Assembly: GCA_035308145.1 (NCBI GenBank)
Contig: DATGHD010000150.1
Coordinates: 1 to 9,619 of the forward strand
DNA: 9,619 nt
From: Roseiarcus sp035308145
GTDB taxonomy: Bacteria; Pseudomonadota; Alphaproteobacteria; Rhizobiales; Beijerinckiaceae
Reading direction: 5' to 3'
Positions within the stretch are counted from its first letter, which is position 1. Each line of letters starts with the position of its first letter. Position numbers and translations under genes: made by a program. Shown piece by piece: positions 1 through 6,114 of this stretch. The notes under the pieces were generated by a model. It was not told the origin of the DNA. It saw nothing but the letters and a program-made list of their open reading frames with translations, and ran no database searches.

Positions 1-803
1 GGGCCGCCATCCGCGCGCGTCACGCCACGCGCCGCCCAACTCGACATCGGCGCCTTGTTCTTGCGGCCGGAGGGGCCGGAATAGCCGTGCGGCAGCTTCA
101 CCTCGAAGCCCCAGCCCACGCCCGTCCGCCAGCCCGAGCGATGCAGATAGTTCGCCGTCGAGCCGAGGGCGTCAGGAACCGAATCGACGATGTCGCGCTT
201 GCCGTCGCCGTCGAGATCGACCGCAAGACGCAAGAACGTCGAGGGCATGAATTGCGTCTGGCCGAAAGCGCCGGCCCATGAGCCGACGAGGCGGTCAGCG
301 GGAATATCGCCATTGGCGATGATTTTCAGCGTCGAGATCAATTCGCCGCGGAAGTAGCTCGCGCGTTCGCCGAAACAGGCGAGGGTGGCGAGAGATTGAA
401 CCAGCGGACGGGCGCCCATCTGGCGGCCGTAGTCCGTTTCGACGCCCCAGACGGCGGCGATGATGTAGCGGCTCACGCCAAAGCGTTGCTCGGCGGTTTC
501 GAAAGCGTGGGCGTATTGGCCAAGCCGCGCCTTGCCGTCGTCGATGCGCTCTTGATCGACGAGCCCGGCGAGATAGTCCCAGATCGGCGTCTTGAATTCG
601 GGCTGCTGGTTTTGAAGATCAAGGATCTTCATATCCGGCTGCAAGCCGGCGACCGCCTGGTCGAATGTCGCGCCTGAAACGCCTTGCCGCGTCGCCTCGC
701 CGCGGATCGAAGCCAGGCACGAGGCGAAATCGGCGCGCGCTGCGCCGCTCAAGGCGAGCGTCGCGATGACGATAGACGAGATCAGGAGCGCGCGCGGCTT
801 CAT
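1..803 (-). CDS. MltB-type lytic murein transglycosylase, N-terminal part (cut by window edge)
   Basis: Exported enzyme that cleaves the MurNAc-GlcNAc bond of peptidoglycan to form 1,6-anhydroMurNAc ends. Reading the minus strand from the ATG at 803 gives 267 codons with no stop before the edge. Residues 1-24 look like a signal peptide (MKPRALL, hydrophobic core, cleavage after ARA). The rest matches the SLT_2/MltB domain: WGVETDYG at 119-126 aligns with the catalytic-glutamate segment of E. coli MltB, making Glu122 the likely acid/base. WAGAFGQTQFMPSTF at 176-190 is the substrate-groove motif. DLDGDGKRDIVD at 196-207 matches the calcium-binding EF-hand-like loop. The family often ends in a peptidoglycan-binding domain, which would lie outside the window. 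An in-frame GTG upstream would lengthen the N-terminus but bury the signal peptide, so the ATG is preferred. No strong ribosome site is visible. The family call is secure; the exact gene name is not. Confidence 0.93.
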   Translation of the reverse strand, partial: MKPRALLISSIVIATLALSGAARADFASCLASIRGEATRQGVSGATFDQAVAGLQPDMKILDLQNQQPEFKTPIWDYLAGLVDQERIDDGKARLGQYAHAFETAEQRFGVSRYIIAAVWGVETDYGRQMGARPLVQSLATLACFGERASYFRGELISTLKIIANGDIPADRLVGSWAGAFGQTQFMPSTFLRLAVDLDGDGKRDIVDSVPDALGSTANYLHRSGWRTGVGWGFEVKLPHGYSGPSGRKNKAPMSSWAARGVTRADGG

Positions 804-980
804 GGCCGGATCATCGGCGATTCGCGATTGATCGTCGAGGCTGTGTTCCGGCGCAAACACATCTGAGACTCTGACGGAGGGCAGGGCGCGAGATGCGCAA
901 TATGCTCGCCAAGCAATCAATGAGGACGTAGCGCTGAGATCAGTTCTATCTTCGGAGGTGTTTTGCGCCAGGGTGCGAAT
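804..980. other. Intergenic spacer between leuD and the transglycosylase
   Basis: 177 bases downstream of leuD and upstream of the transglycosylase on the minus strand. I see no terminator with a T-run and no convincing promoter. The only hairpin is a 5-bp GGGTG/CACCC pair (971-975 with 984-988) that overlaps the leuD stop and lacks a T-tract. The transglycosylase may be read through from leuD or have its own weak promoter here. Confidence 0.5.
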
Positions 981-1586
981 TCACACCCAGGGCCGCGCGG
1001 CCTTCGCCTTCCCCTCGAATTTCTCGATCGCGCCGCCTTCGACCATGGTCAGGCCGATGTCGTCGAGACCTTCCATCAAGCAATGCTTGCGGAAGGGATC
1101 GATGTCGAAGCGAACGACGCCGCCGTCAGGTCCGCGGATTTCTTGCGCTTCGAGATTGATGGTCAAGGTCGCATTGGCGCCGCGCTCGGCGTCATCCATC
1201 AGCTTGGCGAGATCCTCGGCCGAAACCCTGATCGGCAACACGCCGTTCTTGAAGCAATTGTTGTAAAAGATGTCGGCGAAATCGGTGGAGATGACGCAGC
1301 GGACGCCGAAATCGAGCAGCGCCCAGGGCGCGTGCTCGCGAGACGAGCCGCAGCCGAAATTGTCGCCGGCGACGATGATCTGCGCCTTTCGGTACGCCGG
1401 CTTGTTGAGCACAAAATCGGGGTTGAGCGACCCGTCGTCCAGGTAGCGCATCTCCGCGAAGAGGCCTTTGCCGAGGCCGGTCCGCTTGATCGTCTTGAGA
1501 TATTGCTTCGGGATGATCATGTCGGTGTCGATATTGTCGATCGGCAGCGGCGCGGCGACGCCTGTCAGGGTCGTGAACTTGTCCAT
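981..1586 (-). CDS. leuD: 3-isopropylmalate dehydratase small subunit
   Basis: Small subunit of isopropylmalate isomerase, which with LeuC (4Fe-4S subunit) converts 2-isopropylmalate to 3-isopropylmalate in cytoplasmic leucine synthesis. The 201-residue product has the usual LeuD length. Diagnostic segments are NIDTDMIIPKQYL (18-30), GDNFGCGSSREHAPWAL (74-90, the swivelling-domain loop that contacts substrate) and NNCFKNGVLPI (109-119). The start at 1586 (MDKFTTLTG) is chosen because family members begin this way. The frame stays open upstream to 1655, but that extension is basic and unlike LeuD. The ribosome site is weak (GCGAG only). leuC and leuB are not next to it, so here leuD stands apart from other leucine genes. 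It is divergent from the helicase at 1912 and is followed by 177 bases before the transglycosylase. Confidence 0.97.
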   Translation of the reverse strand: MDKFTTLTGVAAPLPIDNIDTDMIIPKQYLKTIKRTGLGKGLFAEMRYLDDGSLNPDFVLNKPAYRKAQIIVAGDNFGCGSSREHAPWALLDFGVRCVISTDFADIFYNNCFKNGVLPIRVSAEDLAKLMDDAERGANATLTINLEAQEIRGPDGGVVRFDIDPFRKHCLMEGLDDIGLTMVEGGAIEKFEGKAKAARPWV

Positions 1587-1723
1587 CGAAAACTCGCGAG
1601 AAAGCGGCGCAAGAGGCTTAAAGCGCGGCTTAGCAAAAGCGCAACGCCGGCGCAAATTGCCGAGGCGACGATCGGCGGGGGCCGGAGCGACGATTCGACT
1701 GATTCCATATCTTGCGAAAAACG

Positions 1724-1752
1724 ATTGAAATCACTCTACCTATTGTCGTGAA
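1724..1752 (-). promoter_or_regulatory. Candidate leuD promoter
   Basis: On the minus strand, TTCACG (1752-1747) and TTCAAT (1729-1724) lie 17 bases apart and each match four of six positions of the sigma-70 consensus. The predicted leuD leader would be about 130 nt. The -35 half lies inside the left arm of the 11-bp inverted repeat. Weak evidence by eye only. Confidence 0.28.
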
Positions 1753-1864
1753 CAAAACGGGATTCAACGCGAGTCGCCGATTCGGCCGCGATTCGTTCAT
1801 ATCTCGTTCGGCGAGTCGCGGAAGGAAACGTCCGGCCGTTCGGCGGCGCAAGCTTTTGTTCACG
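1747..1864. repeat. 11-bp inverted repeat flanking the centre of the divergent region
   Basis: CGTGAACAAAA at 1747-1757 is the exact reverse complement of TTTTGTTCACG at 1854-1864, with 96 bases between. Each arm carries TTCACG, the proposed -35 hexamer of the promoter pointing outward. The arms could be operator half-sites for a looping regulator or simply similar promoter elements. Confidence 0.6.
1795..1809 (+). promoter_or_regulatory. LexA-like box GTTC-N7-GTTC
   Basis: GTTC at 1795-1798 and GTTC at 1806-1809 are separated by seven AT-leaning bases (ATATCTC). This is the direct-repeat form described for alphaproteobacterial LexA. It lies about 50 bases upstream of the proposed helicase -35, so simple occlusion of that promoter is not obvious. 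GTTC is frequent in this DNA, so a chance match is quite possible. Confidence 0.25.
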
Positions 1865-1887
1865 CGCGCCCAACAAAGCCCTATAAG
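1859..1887 (+). promoter_or_regulatory. Candidate promoter of the helicase-fdxA unit
   Basis: TTCACG (1859-1864) and TATAAG (1882-1887) have a 17-base spacer. The -10 matches five of six and the -35 four of six sigma-70 positions. Transcription would start near 1894, giving a short leader of about 18 nt that still holds the AAGGA ribosome site at 1901-1905. Confidence 0.45.
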
Positions 1888-1911
1888 CCCTCGCCCGCGT
1901 AAGGACCCTCA

Positions 1912-4900
1912 ATGACATTGACCTTCGAAGAGGCTGCGCCCCATCGCGCAACCCCAGCGATTGACGAGCCGAAGGAAATCTCGGCGATCCTCGGCCCGAC
2001 CAACACCGGCAAGACGCATTACGCGATCGAGCGGATGCTTGCGCATCGCTCGGGCGTGATCGGCCTGCCGCTGCGCCTTCTCGCCCGCGAAGTCTATGCG
2101 CGCGTCGTCGAACGGGCCGGCGCCGCCGCGGTTGCATTGATCACCGGCGAAGAGCGGATCAATCCGGGCGATCCGCGCTACTGGGTCTGCACGGTCGAGG
2201 CGATGCCGCGAGCGATCAAGGCGGATTTTCTCGCCGTCGACGAAATCCAGCTCGCGGCCGATCTCGAGCGCGGGCATACATTCACTGATCGGCTTTTGAA
2301 CTATCGCGGCCGCGTCGAAACGATGTTTCTCGGCGCGCAGACGATCGAACCGGTCGTTCGATCCTTGGCGCCTGAAACGCGGATCACGACGCGCCCGCGT
2401 CTTTCTTCGCTTGTTCACGCAGGCCACAGGAAGCTGACGCGGCTGCCGCATCGCTCGGCGGTCGTCGCTTTCTCGGCGCAGGACGTTTACGAGATCGCTG
2501 AACTCCTGCGTCGCAACTACGGCGGCGCCGCCGTCGTCCTTGGCGCTCTCTCGCCGCGCACCCGCAACGCGCAAGTGGACCTCTATGAAAACCGCGACGT
2601 CGATTACATCGTCGCCACCGACGCGATCGGCATGGGCCTCAACCTCGACATCGAACATGTCGCCTTTGCGTCGGACAGGAAATTCGACGGCCGCGAATTG
2701 CGCCGTTTGACCTTTGCTGAATTCGGGCAGATCGCCGGCAGGGCCGGCCGCAACCGCCGCAACGGCTCATTCGGCGCCACCGGGCGTTGCACGCCGTTTG
2801 AACCAGAGTTGGTCGAGGCGCTCGAGAACCATTCTTTCGAACCGGTCTTGCGCGCGCAATGGCGCAACAGCGATCTCGACTTTTCATCGATCGATGCTTT
2901 GCTGGCGTCGCTTCGCCGCTTTCCGGAACAAACCGGACTTACGCGTTGCGACTCGGGCGACGATATTCGCGCGCTGGAGATGCTCGGCTTTGACCCCGGC
3001 GTGCGGCGGGCGGCGAAAACCGTCGCCGACGTTGGCCGCCTTTGGGATGCTTGCCAGATTCCCGACTACAGAAACGTTTCCGGCGGCGCCCATGCCGGGC
3101 TTGTGAAATCGGTGTTCGAATTCATCGTTCGCAAGGGCAACATTTCTGAAGACTGGTTCTGGGGGTTGTTGTCCAACGCCGATCGCGCCGACGGCGATCT
3201 TGACGCCTTGTCGTCGCGGATTGATCAAGTGCGCTCTTGCGCCTACATGGCGAACCGCTCCGATTGGCTCGCCGATCCCGGACATTGGCAGGTGATGGCG
3301 CGTCAGGTAGAGGACAGACTATCGGACGCTTTGCATGAACGCCTCGCACAAAGATTCATCGACCGGCGCACGAGCATGCTCATTCGGCGCCATAGAGAGA
3401 ATGCGATGCTCAACGCGGAAGTGACGCCGGCCGGCGATCTCGTCGTCGAAGGCCAAAAGCTCGGCCGCGTTCAAGGCTTTCGCTTCACCCCCGAGCCTGA
3501 GGCCGGCGCCGAAGCGGTGAAGGTCGCGAATGTCGCAATCGCCAATGCCGTGGCGCGGGAGGCGGAGGCGCGGGCCGCGCGGCTCAGCGAGGCGGTCGAC
3601 TCCTCTCTCGTTCTCGCCAATGACGGCGCCATCCGCTGGCTCGGCGATCCTGTCGCCAAGCTCGTCGCCGGCGACAAGCAGTTGCAGCCGCGCGCGGTCA
3701 TTCTGGCCGATGAGGCGGTGACCAACGCGGCGAAAGAGGTCGCGCAGCGCCGGATCGATCTCTGGCTTGCCGCTCACATCCGTCGCGTCCTCGGCCCGCT
3801 TCTCGATCTCGAGGCCGGAGAAGGCTTGGAGGGCGGGGCGCGCGGGATCGCGTTCCAGCTTGGCGAGTCGCTCGGGGTTCTCGATCGCGGCCGTGTCGCG
3901 CAAGACGTCAAATCGCTGGATCAGAATGCGCGTGGCGCGCTCCGGAAGCTCGGCGTGCGGTTCGGCGCCTATTACATCTATGTTCCGTCTCTTCTGAAGC
4001 CGGCGCCGCGAGTCCTAGCGCTGCAGCTCTGGGCGCTGAAGAACGAGGCCGCGTCGGACGGCGAGCGCTTGAGCTCGCTGCCGCAACTGACCGCAGCGGG
4101 CCGCACGTCCTTCGTCGCTGAAAAAACCGCTTCGCGCGACATGCTCCGGGTCGCCGGATTTCGCCTCTGCGGCGACAGGGCCGTGCGCGTCGACATTCTC
4201 GAGCGGCTCGCCGACCTCATTCGGCCTGCCGTCGCTTATCGGCCCGGCGTCAGCCCCGGGGCGCCGCCGGCCGGCGCGGCCGACGGCGACGGATTTGTTG
4301 TCACCGTCGCCATGACCTCGCTGACCGGCTGCTCTGGCGAGGCGCTGGGTTCGATCTTGCGCGCCATGGGTTTCGAAAGCCGCAAAATCAAAGGTCCGGC
4401 CATAACCGTGCCGCTGGTTCCGGCTGTCCAGGCCGCCGCGGCGAGCGAGGCCTTGGCTTCCGCGGAGCCTTCCACAACAGGTTCTGAGGAACCCGTGGCG
4501 ACGGATCAGGTCCTGACGGCTGAGCCGACCCAGGTCGCTCCAGATGGCTCGCCCGAGGACTCTGGCGGCGCGGCAAACGAAACGTTGGCTTCCGCGGAGC
4601 CTTCCTCAACAGGCTCTGAGGAACTCGTGGCGACGGATCAAGTTCCGACTGCTGACCTGACCCAGGTCGCTCCAGATGGCCCGCCCGAGGACTTTGGCGC
4701 CGCGGTGAACGAAACGCTCGCGCCGCTCGCCGGTTCCGGGCTTGCCGCCGCCGGATCTGCCGCCCCGGCGGAAAGCGCGCCGGAAATCGCTGAGACATCG
4801 GCGGCGCCGGAGGTTCCTGCTACGGCTGACGCGCAGGCCTCTTCGGCCGACGCCCCGCCGGTCGAAGGCTCTGCGCCGGCGCCCGATGCGTCTATCCCCT

Positions 4901-5364
4901 CAAGCCCAACGGCTTCTTCGGCTGCAACCCCGGAAGACGAGGCGATGGTCGAGGTGTGGCGTCCGACGCATCATCGAAGGCGCGACGCGCGACCGCCACG
5001 GCGAAGCTCAACGGCGCCATCGGCCGAGGCTGGTCACGGCGCTCCGGCTCACGAGCGCCACGGTCGCCGCCGAAGCAAGAGCTTCGTCCCTCGCTCCTCG
5101 GAGCCGCGTCCGGAAGTCGCGGCGCCCGGCGCCGATCGACAGCCGCAGCAAATCGCTGCGCAAACGCGCGAGCAATCGCGTCCTGAAAGACCAAAGGGCC
5201 CGCGCGCAGAGCATCGGCCGAGCAAGCCGCGCGGGCAGGATGCGACAAAGGGGGGCTCAGCGCCAAGGCCGGCGCCTCGGGAGCGGCCAATCGACCCCAA
5301 TTCGCCCTTCGCCAAGCTTTTGGCGCTCAAAACAGAGCTCGAAGCGAAGCAGCGGGGCGAATGA
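1912..5364 (+). CDS. Suv3-like ATP-dependent RNA helicase with long disordered C-terminal tail
   Basis: An 1150-residue superfamily 2 helicase of the SUPV3L1/Suv3 type. Mitochondrial Suv3 unwinds RNA in the degradosome, so an RNA-processing role is inferred. Visible motifs: GPTNTGKT (28-35, Walker A), LPLRLLAREV (52-61, motif Ia), DEIQ (110-113, the Suv3 form of the DEAD box), VATDAIGMGLNL (234-245, motif V) and QIAGRAGR (273-280, motif VI arginine fingers). QRFIDRRTSMLIRR (480-493), FGAYYIYVPSLLKPAPRVL (684-702) and MTSLTGCSGEALG (801-813) belong to the family's C-terminal region. Residues from about 836 are low complexity: an acidic Ala/Pro/Glu stretch with a duplicated 44-residue unit, then a basic Arg/His/Pro stretch after EVWRP (1014-1018), then a more ordered end, DPNSPFAKLLALKTELE (1128-1144). 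AAGGA six bases upstream supports the start. No terminator separates it from fdxA. The helicase family is clear; the in vivo substrate is unknown. Confidence 0.93.
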   Translation: MTLTFEEAAPHRATPAIDEPKEISAILGPTNTGKTHYAIERMLAHRSGVIGLPLRLLAREVYARVVERAGAAAVALITGEERINPGDPRYWVCTVEAMPRAIKADFLAVDEIQLAADLERGHTFTDRLLNYRGRVETMFLGAQTIEPVVRSLAPETRITTRPRLSSLVHAGHRKLTRLPHRSAVVAFSAQDVYEIAELLRRNYGGAAVVLGALSPRTRNAQVDLYENRDVDYIVATDAIGMGLNLDIEHVAFASDRKFDGRELRRLTFAEFGQIAGRAGRNRRNGSFGATGRCTPFEPELVEALENHSFEPVLRAQWRNSDLDFSSIDALLASLRRFPEQTGLTRCDSGDDIRALEMLGFDPGVRRAAKTVADVGRLWDACQIPDYRNVSGGAHAGLVKSVFEFIVRKGNISEDWFWGLLSNADRADGDLDALSSRIDQVRSCAYMANRSDWLADPGHWQVMARQVEDRLSDALHERLAQRFIDRRTSMLIRRHRENAMLNAEVTPAGDLVVEGQKLGRVQGFRFTPEPEAGAEAVKVANVAIANAVAREAEARAARLSEAVDSSLVLANDGAIRWLGDPVAKLVAGDKQLQPRAVILADEAVTNAAKEVAQRRIDLWLAAHIRRVLGPLLDLEAGEGLEGGARGIAFQLGESLGVLDRGRVAQDVKSLDQNARGALRKLGVRFGAYYIYVPSLLKPAPRVLALQLWALKNEAASDGERLSSLPQLTAAGRTSFVAEKTASRDMLRVAGFRLCGDRAVRVDILERLADLIRPAVAYRPGVSPGAPPAGAADGDGFVVTVAMTSLTGCSGEALGSILRAMGFESRKIKGPAITVPLVPAVQAAAASEALASAEPSTTGSEEPVATDQVLTAEPTQVAPDGSPEDSGGAANETLASAEPSSTGSEELVATDQVPTADLTQVAPDGPPEDFGAAVNETLAPLAGSGLAAAGSAAPAESAPEIAETSAAPEVPATADAQASSADAPPVEGSAPAPDASIPSSPTASSAATPEDEAMVEVWRPTHHRRRDARPPRRSSTAPSAEAGHGAPAHERHGRRRSKSFVPRSSEPRPEVAAPGADRQPQQIAAQTREQSRPERPKGPRAEHRPSKPRGQDATKGGSAPRPAPRERPIDPNSPFAKLLALKTELEAKQRGE
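4453..4716 (+). repeat. Two tandem 132-bp repeats inside the helicase gene
   Basis: Unit 1 (4453-4584) and unit 2 (4585-4716) align without gaps with about 14 differences by eye, near 89% identity. The period is a multiple of three, so each encodes 44 residues that begin LASAEPS and end with ANET or VNET. The units lie in the acidic disordered tail. A third copy starts with only a few matching bases at 4717. Confidence 0.93.
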
Positions 5365-5495
5365 GGGGCGGCGCCGATCTTTGGGAGCGGAATTGTTGCG
5401 CCGCGGCAGCAATGGGGATAGCTACCGAGCCGAAAAGGAGGCGCCGGGCTGGCGTCGAGGTTCGGCGGCCAAACGGCAGCCGACGGGAGAACTGA
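5365..5495 (+). other. Helicase-fdxA spacer with an unused strong Shine-Dalgarno
   Basis: 131 bases with no hairpin terminator, consistent with co-transcription. AAAAGGAGG at 5433-5441 is an excellent ribosome site but has no ATG, GTG or TTG at proper spacing. A CTG at 5449 would open a 16-codon frame (LASRFGGQ...) whose TGA at 5497-5499 overlaps the fdxA ATG. No trace of an S4-domain gene is visible. Confidence 0.4.
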
Positions 5496-5834
5496 ATGAC
5501 CTACGTTGTCGTGGAGAATTGCATCAAGTGCAAATATCTGGACTGCGTGGAGGTATGCCCTGTGGATTGTTTCTACGAGGGCGAGAACATGCTGGTCATT
5601 CATCCCGACGAATGCATCGATTGCGGGGTCTGCGAGCCGGAATGCCCGGCCGAGGCGATCAAGCCCGACACCGAGCCTGGCCTCGAGCAATGGCTGAAGC
5701 TGAACGCTGACTATTCGAAATCCTGGCCGAATATTACGGTGAAGCGGGAGCCCGAGCCCGACGCCAAAGACTACGACGGCAAGCCGGCCAAATTCGACGC
5801 CTACTTTTCGCCCAACCCTGGCCAGGGCGATTGA
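5496..5834 (+). CDS. fdxA: 7Fe ferredoxin, FdxA type ([3Fe-4S] plus [4Fe-4S])
   Basis: A soluble low-potential electron carrier of 112 residues, close in sequence to Azotobacter vinelandii ferredoxin I. By alignment to that protein, Cys9, Cys17 and Cys50 bind the [3Fe-4S] cluster. Cys21, Cys40, Cys43 and Cys46 bind the [4Fe-4S] cluster, and Cys12 and Cys25 are the non-ligand cysteines. The conserved stretches CIKCKYLDCVEVCPVDC (9-25) and CIDCGVCEPECP (40-51) are intact. The C-terminal half (LKLNADYSKSWPNIT and following) is the typical FdxA extension. GGGAG six bases before the ATG supports the start. It probably shares a transcript with the helicase. Its redox partner cannot be told from this window; no nitrogenase or cytochrome gene is nearby. 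Confidence 0.96.
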   Translation: MTYVVVENCIKCKYLDCVEVCPVDCFYEGENMLVIHPDECIDCGVCEPECPAEAIKPDTEPGLEQWLKLNADYSKSWPNITVKREPEPDAKDYDGKPAKFDAYFSPNPGQGD

Positions 5835-5844
5835 TCTTCGCTGC

Positions 5845-5910
5845 CGGCGCGAAAATCGCGCGCCGATTAACCACCCCCCTGCTTCGATAGCGGCGGAGCT
5901 TTTGATTTTT
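5845..5910 (+). terminator. Hairpin(s) and T-rich run after fdxA
   Basis: CGGCGCG (5845-5851) pairs with CGCGCCG (5859-5865) across a 7-base loop, a strong 7-bp stem but without a following T-run. A second, weaker hairpin, GCTTC/GGAGC (5881-5885 with 5895-5899, one G-U pair), is followed directly by TTTTGATTTTT (5900-5910). Together they probably end the helicase-fdxA transcript, at least in part. The T-run also overlaps the proposed carD promoter. Confidence 0.42.
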
Positions 5911-5930
5911 CATGCTTTTTGTGATATACG
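5902..5930 (+). promoter_or_regulatory. Candidate promoter of the CarD gene, with overlapping palindromes
   Basis: TTGATT (5902-5907) and TATACG (5925-5930) are 17 bases apart in the most AT-rich island of the window. Overlapping or adjoining the -10 are three short palindromes: ATACGTAT (5926-5933), GTTAAC (5935-5940) and AACGTT (5938-5943), a possible binding site near the start point. The leader to carD would be about 180 nt. Confidence 0.42.
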
Positions 5931-6034
5931 TATTGTTAACGTTCGGCAGTTCAATGCCTTACCGACCAGTGGGCGCGCACGAGATAGCGCCGACTTTGCA
6001 TAAGGTTAGCGCGAGTTGAGTGTTCTTGCCGCGA

Positions 6035-6058
6035 CCGACTTTTCCTAGGAGGAGTCGG
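6035..6058 (+). promoter_or_regulatory. 24-bp inverted repeat / leader hairpin masking an AGGAGGAG
   Basis: CCGACT (6035-6040) mirrors AGTCGG (6053-6058), and TCCTAGGA (6043-6050) is a perfect palindrome at the centre. The two intervening positions per arm (TT and GG) form U-G pairs in RNA. The transcript can thus fold into a 10-bp stem with a CUAG loop. The 3' arm contains AGGAGGAG (6047-6054), a strong ribosome-binding sequence that would be paired. It lies in the untranslated leader of carD, just before a micro-ORF. It could also be a DNA operator. Confidence 0.55.
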
Positions 6059-6067
6059 GAGCGAGTA

Positions 6068-6094
6068 ATGCGGCGCGCAAGACCGCGAAATTGA
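6068..6094 (+). CDS. Possible leader micro-ORF MRRARPRN before carD
   Basis: Eight codons, four of them arginine, from the ATG at 6068 to the TGA at 6092-6094. GGGAG (6057-6061) sits six bases upstream, an ideal spacing, and its first two bases lie in the base of the leader hairpin. It is out of frame with carD and stops 20 bases before the carD ATG, close enough for coupling or reinitiation. There is no homology evidence for so short a frame, so it may be chance. Confidence 0.25.
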   Translation: MRRARPRN

Positions 6095-6114
6095 GCGTTT
6101 GGAGAAGGACGACC

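Larger units (their letters stand above)
1587..1911. promoter_or_regulatory. Divergent control region between leuD and the helicase
   Basis: 325 bases with no credible gene on either strand. It holds the candidate promoters of both flanking genes and several short repeats. There is a perfect 11-bp inverted repeat (1747-1757 and 1854-1864). CGATTCG occurs as direct copies at 1691-1697, 1778-1784 and 1789-1795. GCGAGTCGC occurs at 1769-1777 and again at 1811-1819, 42 bases on. A LexA-like GTTC-N7-GTTC box lies at 1795-1809. Short frames crossing it encode arginine-rich, family-less peptides, typical of chance frames in GC-rich DNA. Confidence 0.6.

Noticed and set aside
87..677. Short plus-strand frames opposite the left-edge gene
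   Set aside because: They are antisense to the transglycosylase, which has clear motifs on the minus strand.
971..988. Hairpin over the leuD stop as a terminator
   Set aside because: The stem is only 5 bp with an 8-base loop, and there is no T-run on the minus strand.
1587..1655. Extended N-terminus for leuD
   Set aside because: The added residues are arginine-rich and not found in LeuD, whose members start at MDKF-like positions.
963..1751. A 262-codon plus-strand open frame opposite leuD
   Set aside because: leuD on the minus strand is unmistakable; this frame is its mirror, and the peptide has no family features.
4742..5710. A 322-codon open frame overlapping the helicase tail and fdxA
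   Set aside because: The peptide is arginine/serine-rich, matches no family, and runs across two well-supported genes in another frame. Long chance frames are common in GC-rich DNA.
5972..5991. GGCGC/GCGCC hairpin in the carD leader as a riboswitch element
   Set aside because: Only 5 bp with a 10-base loop, and no known aptamer pattern around it.
6091..6114. TTG start for carD, eight residues upstream
   Set aside because: The ATG at 6115 has a good ribosome site five bases away, while the TTG lacks one at proper spacing.
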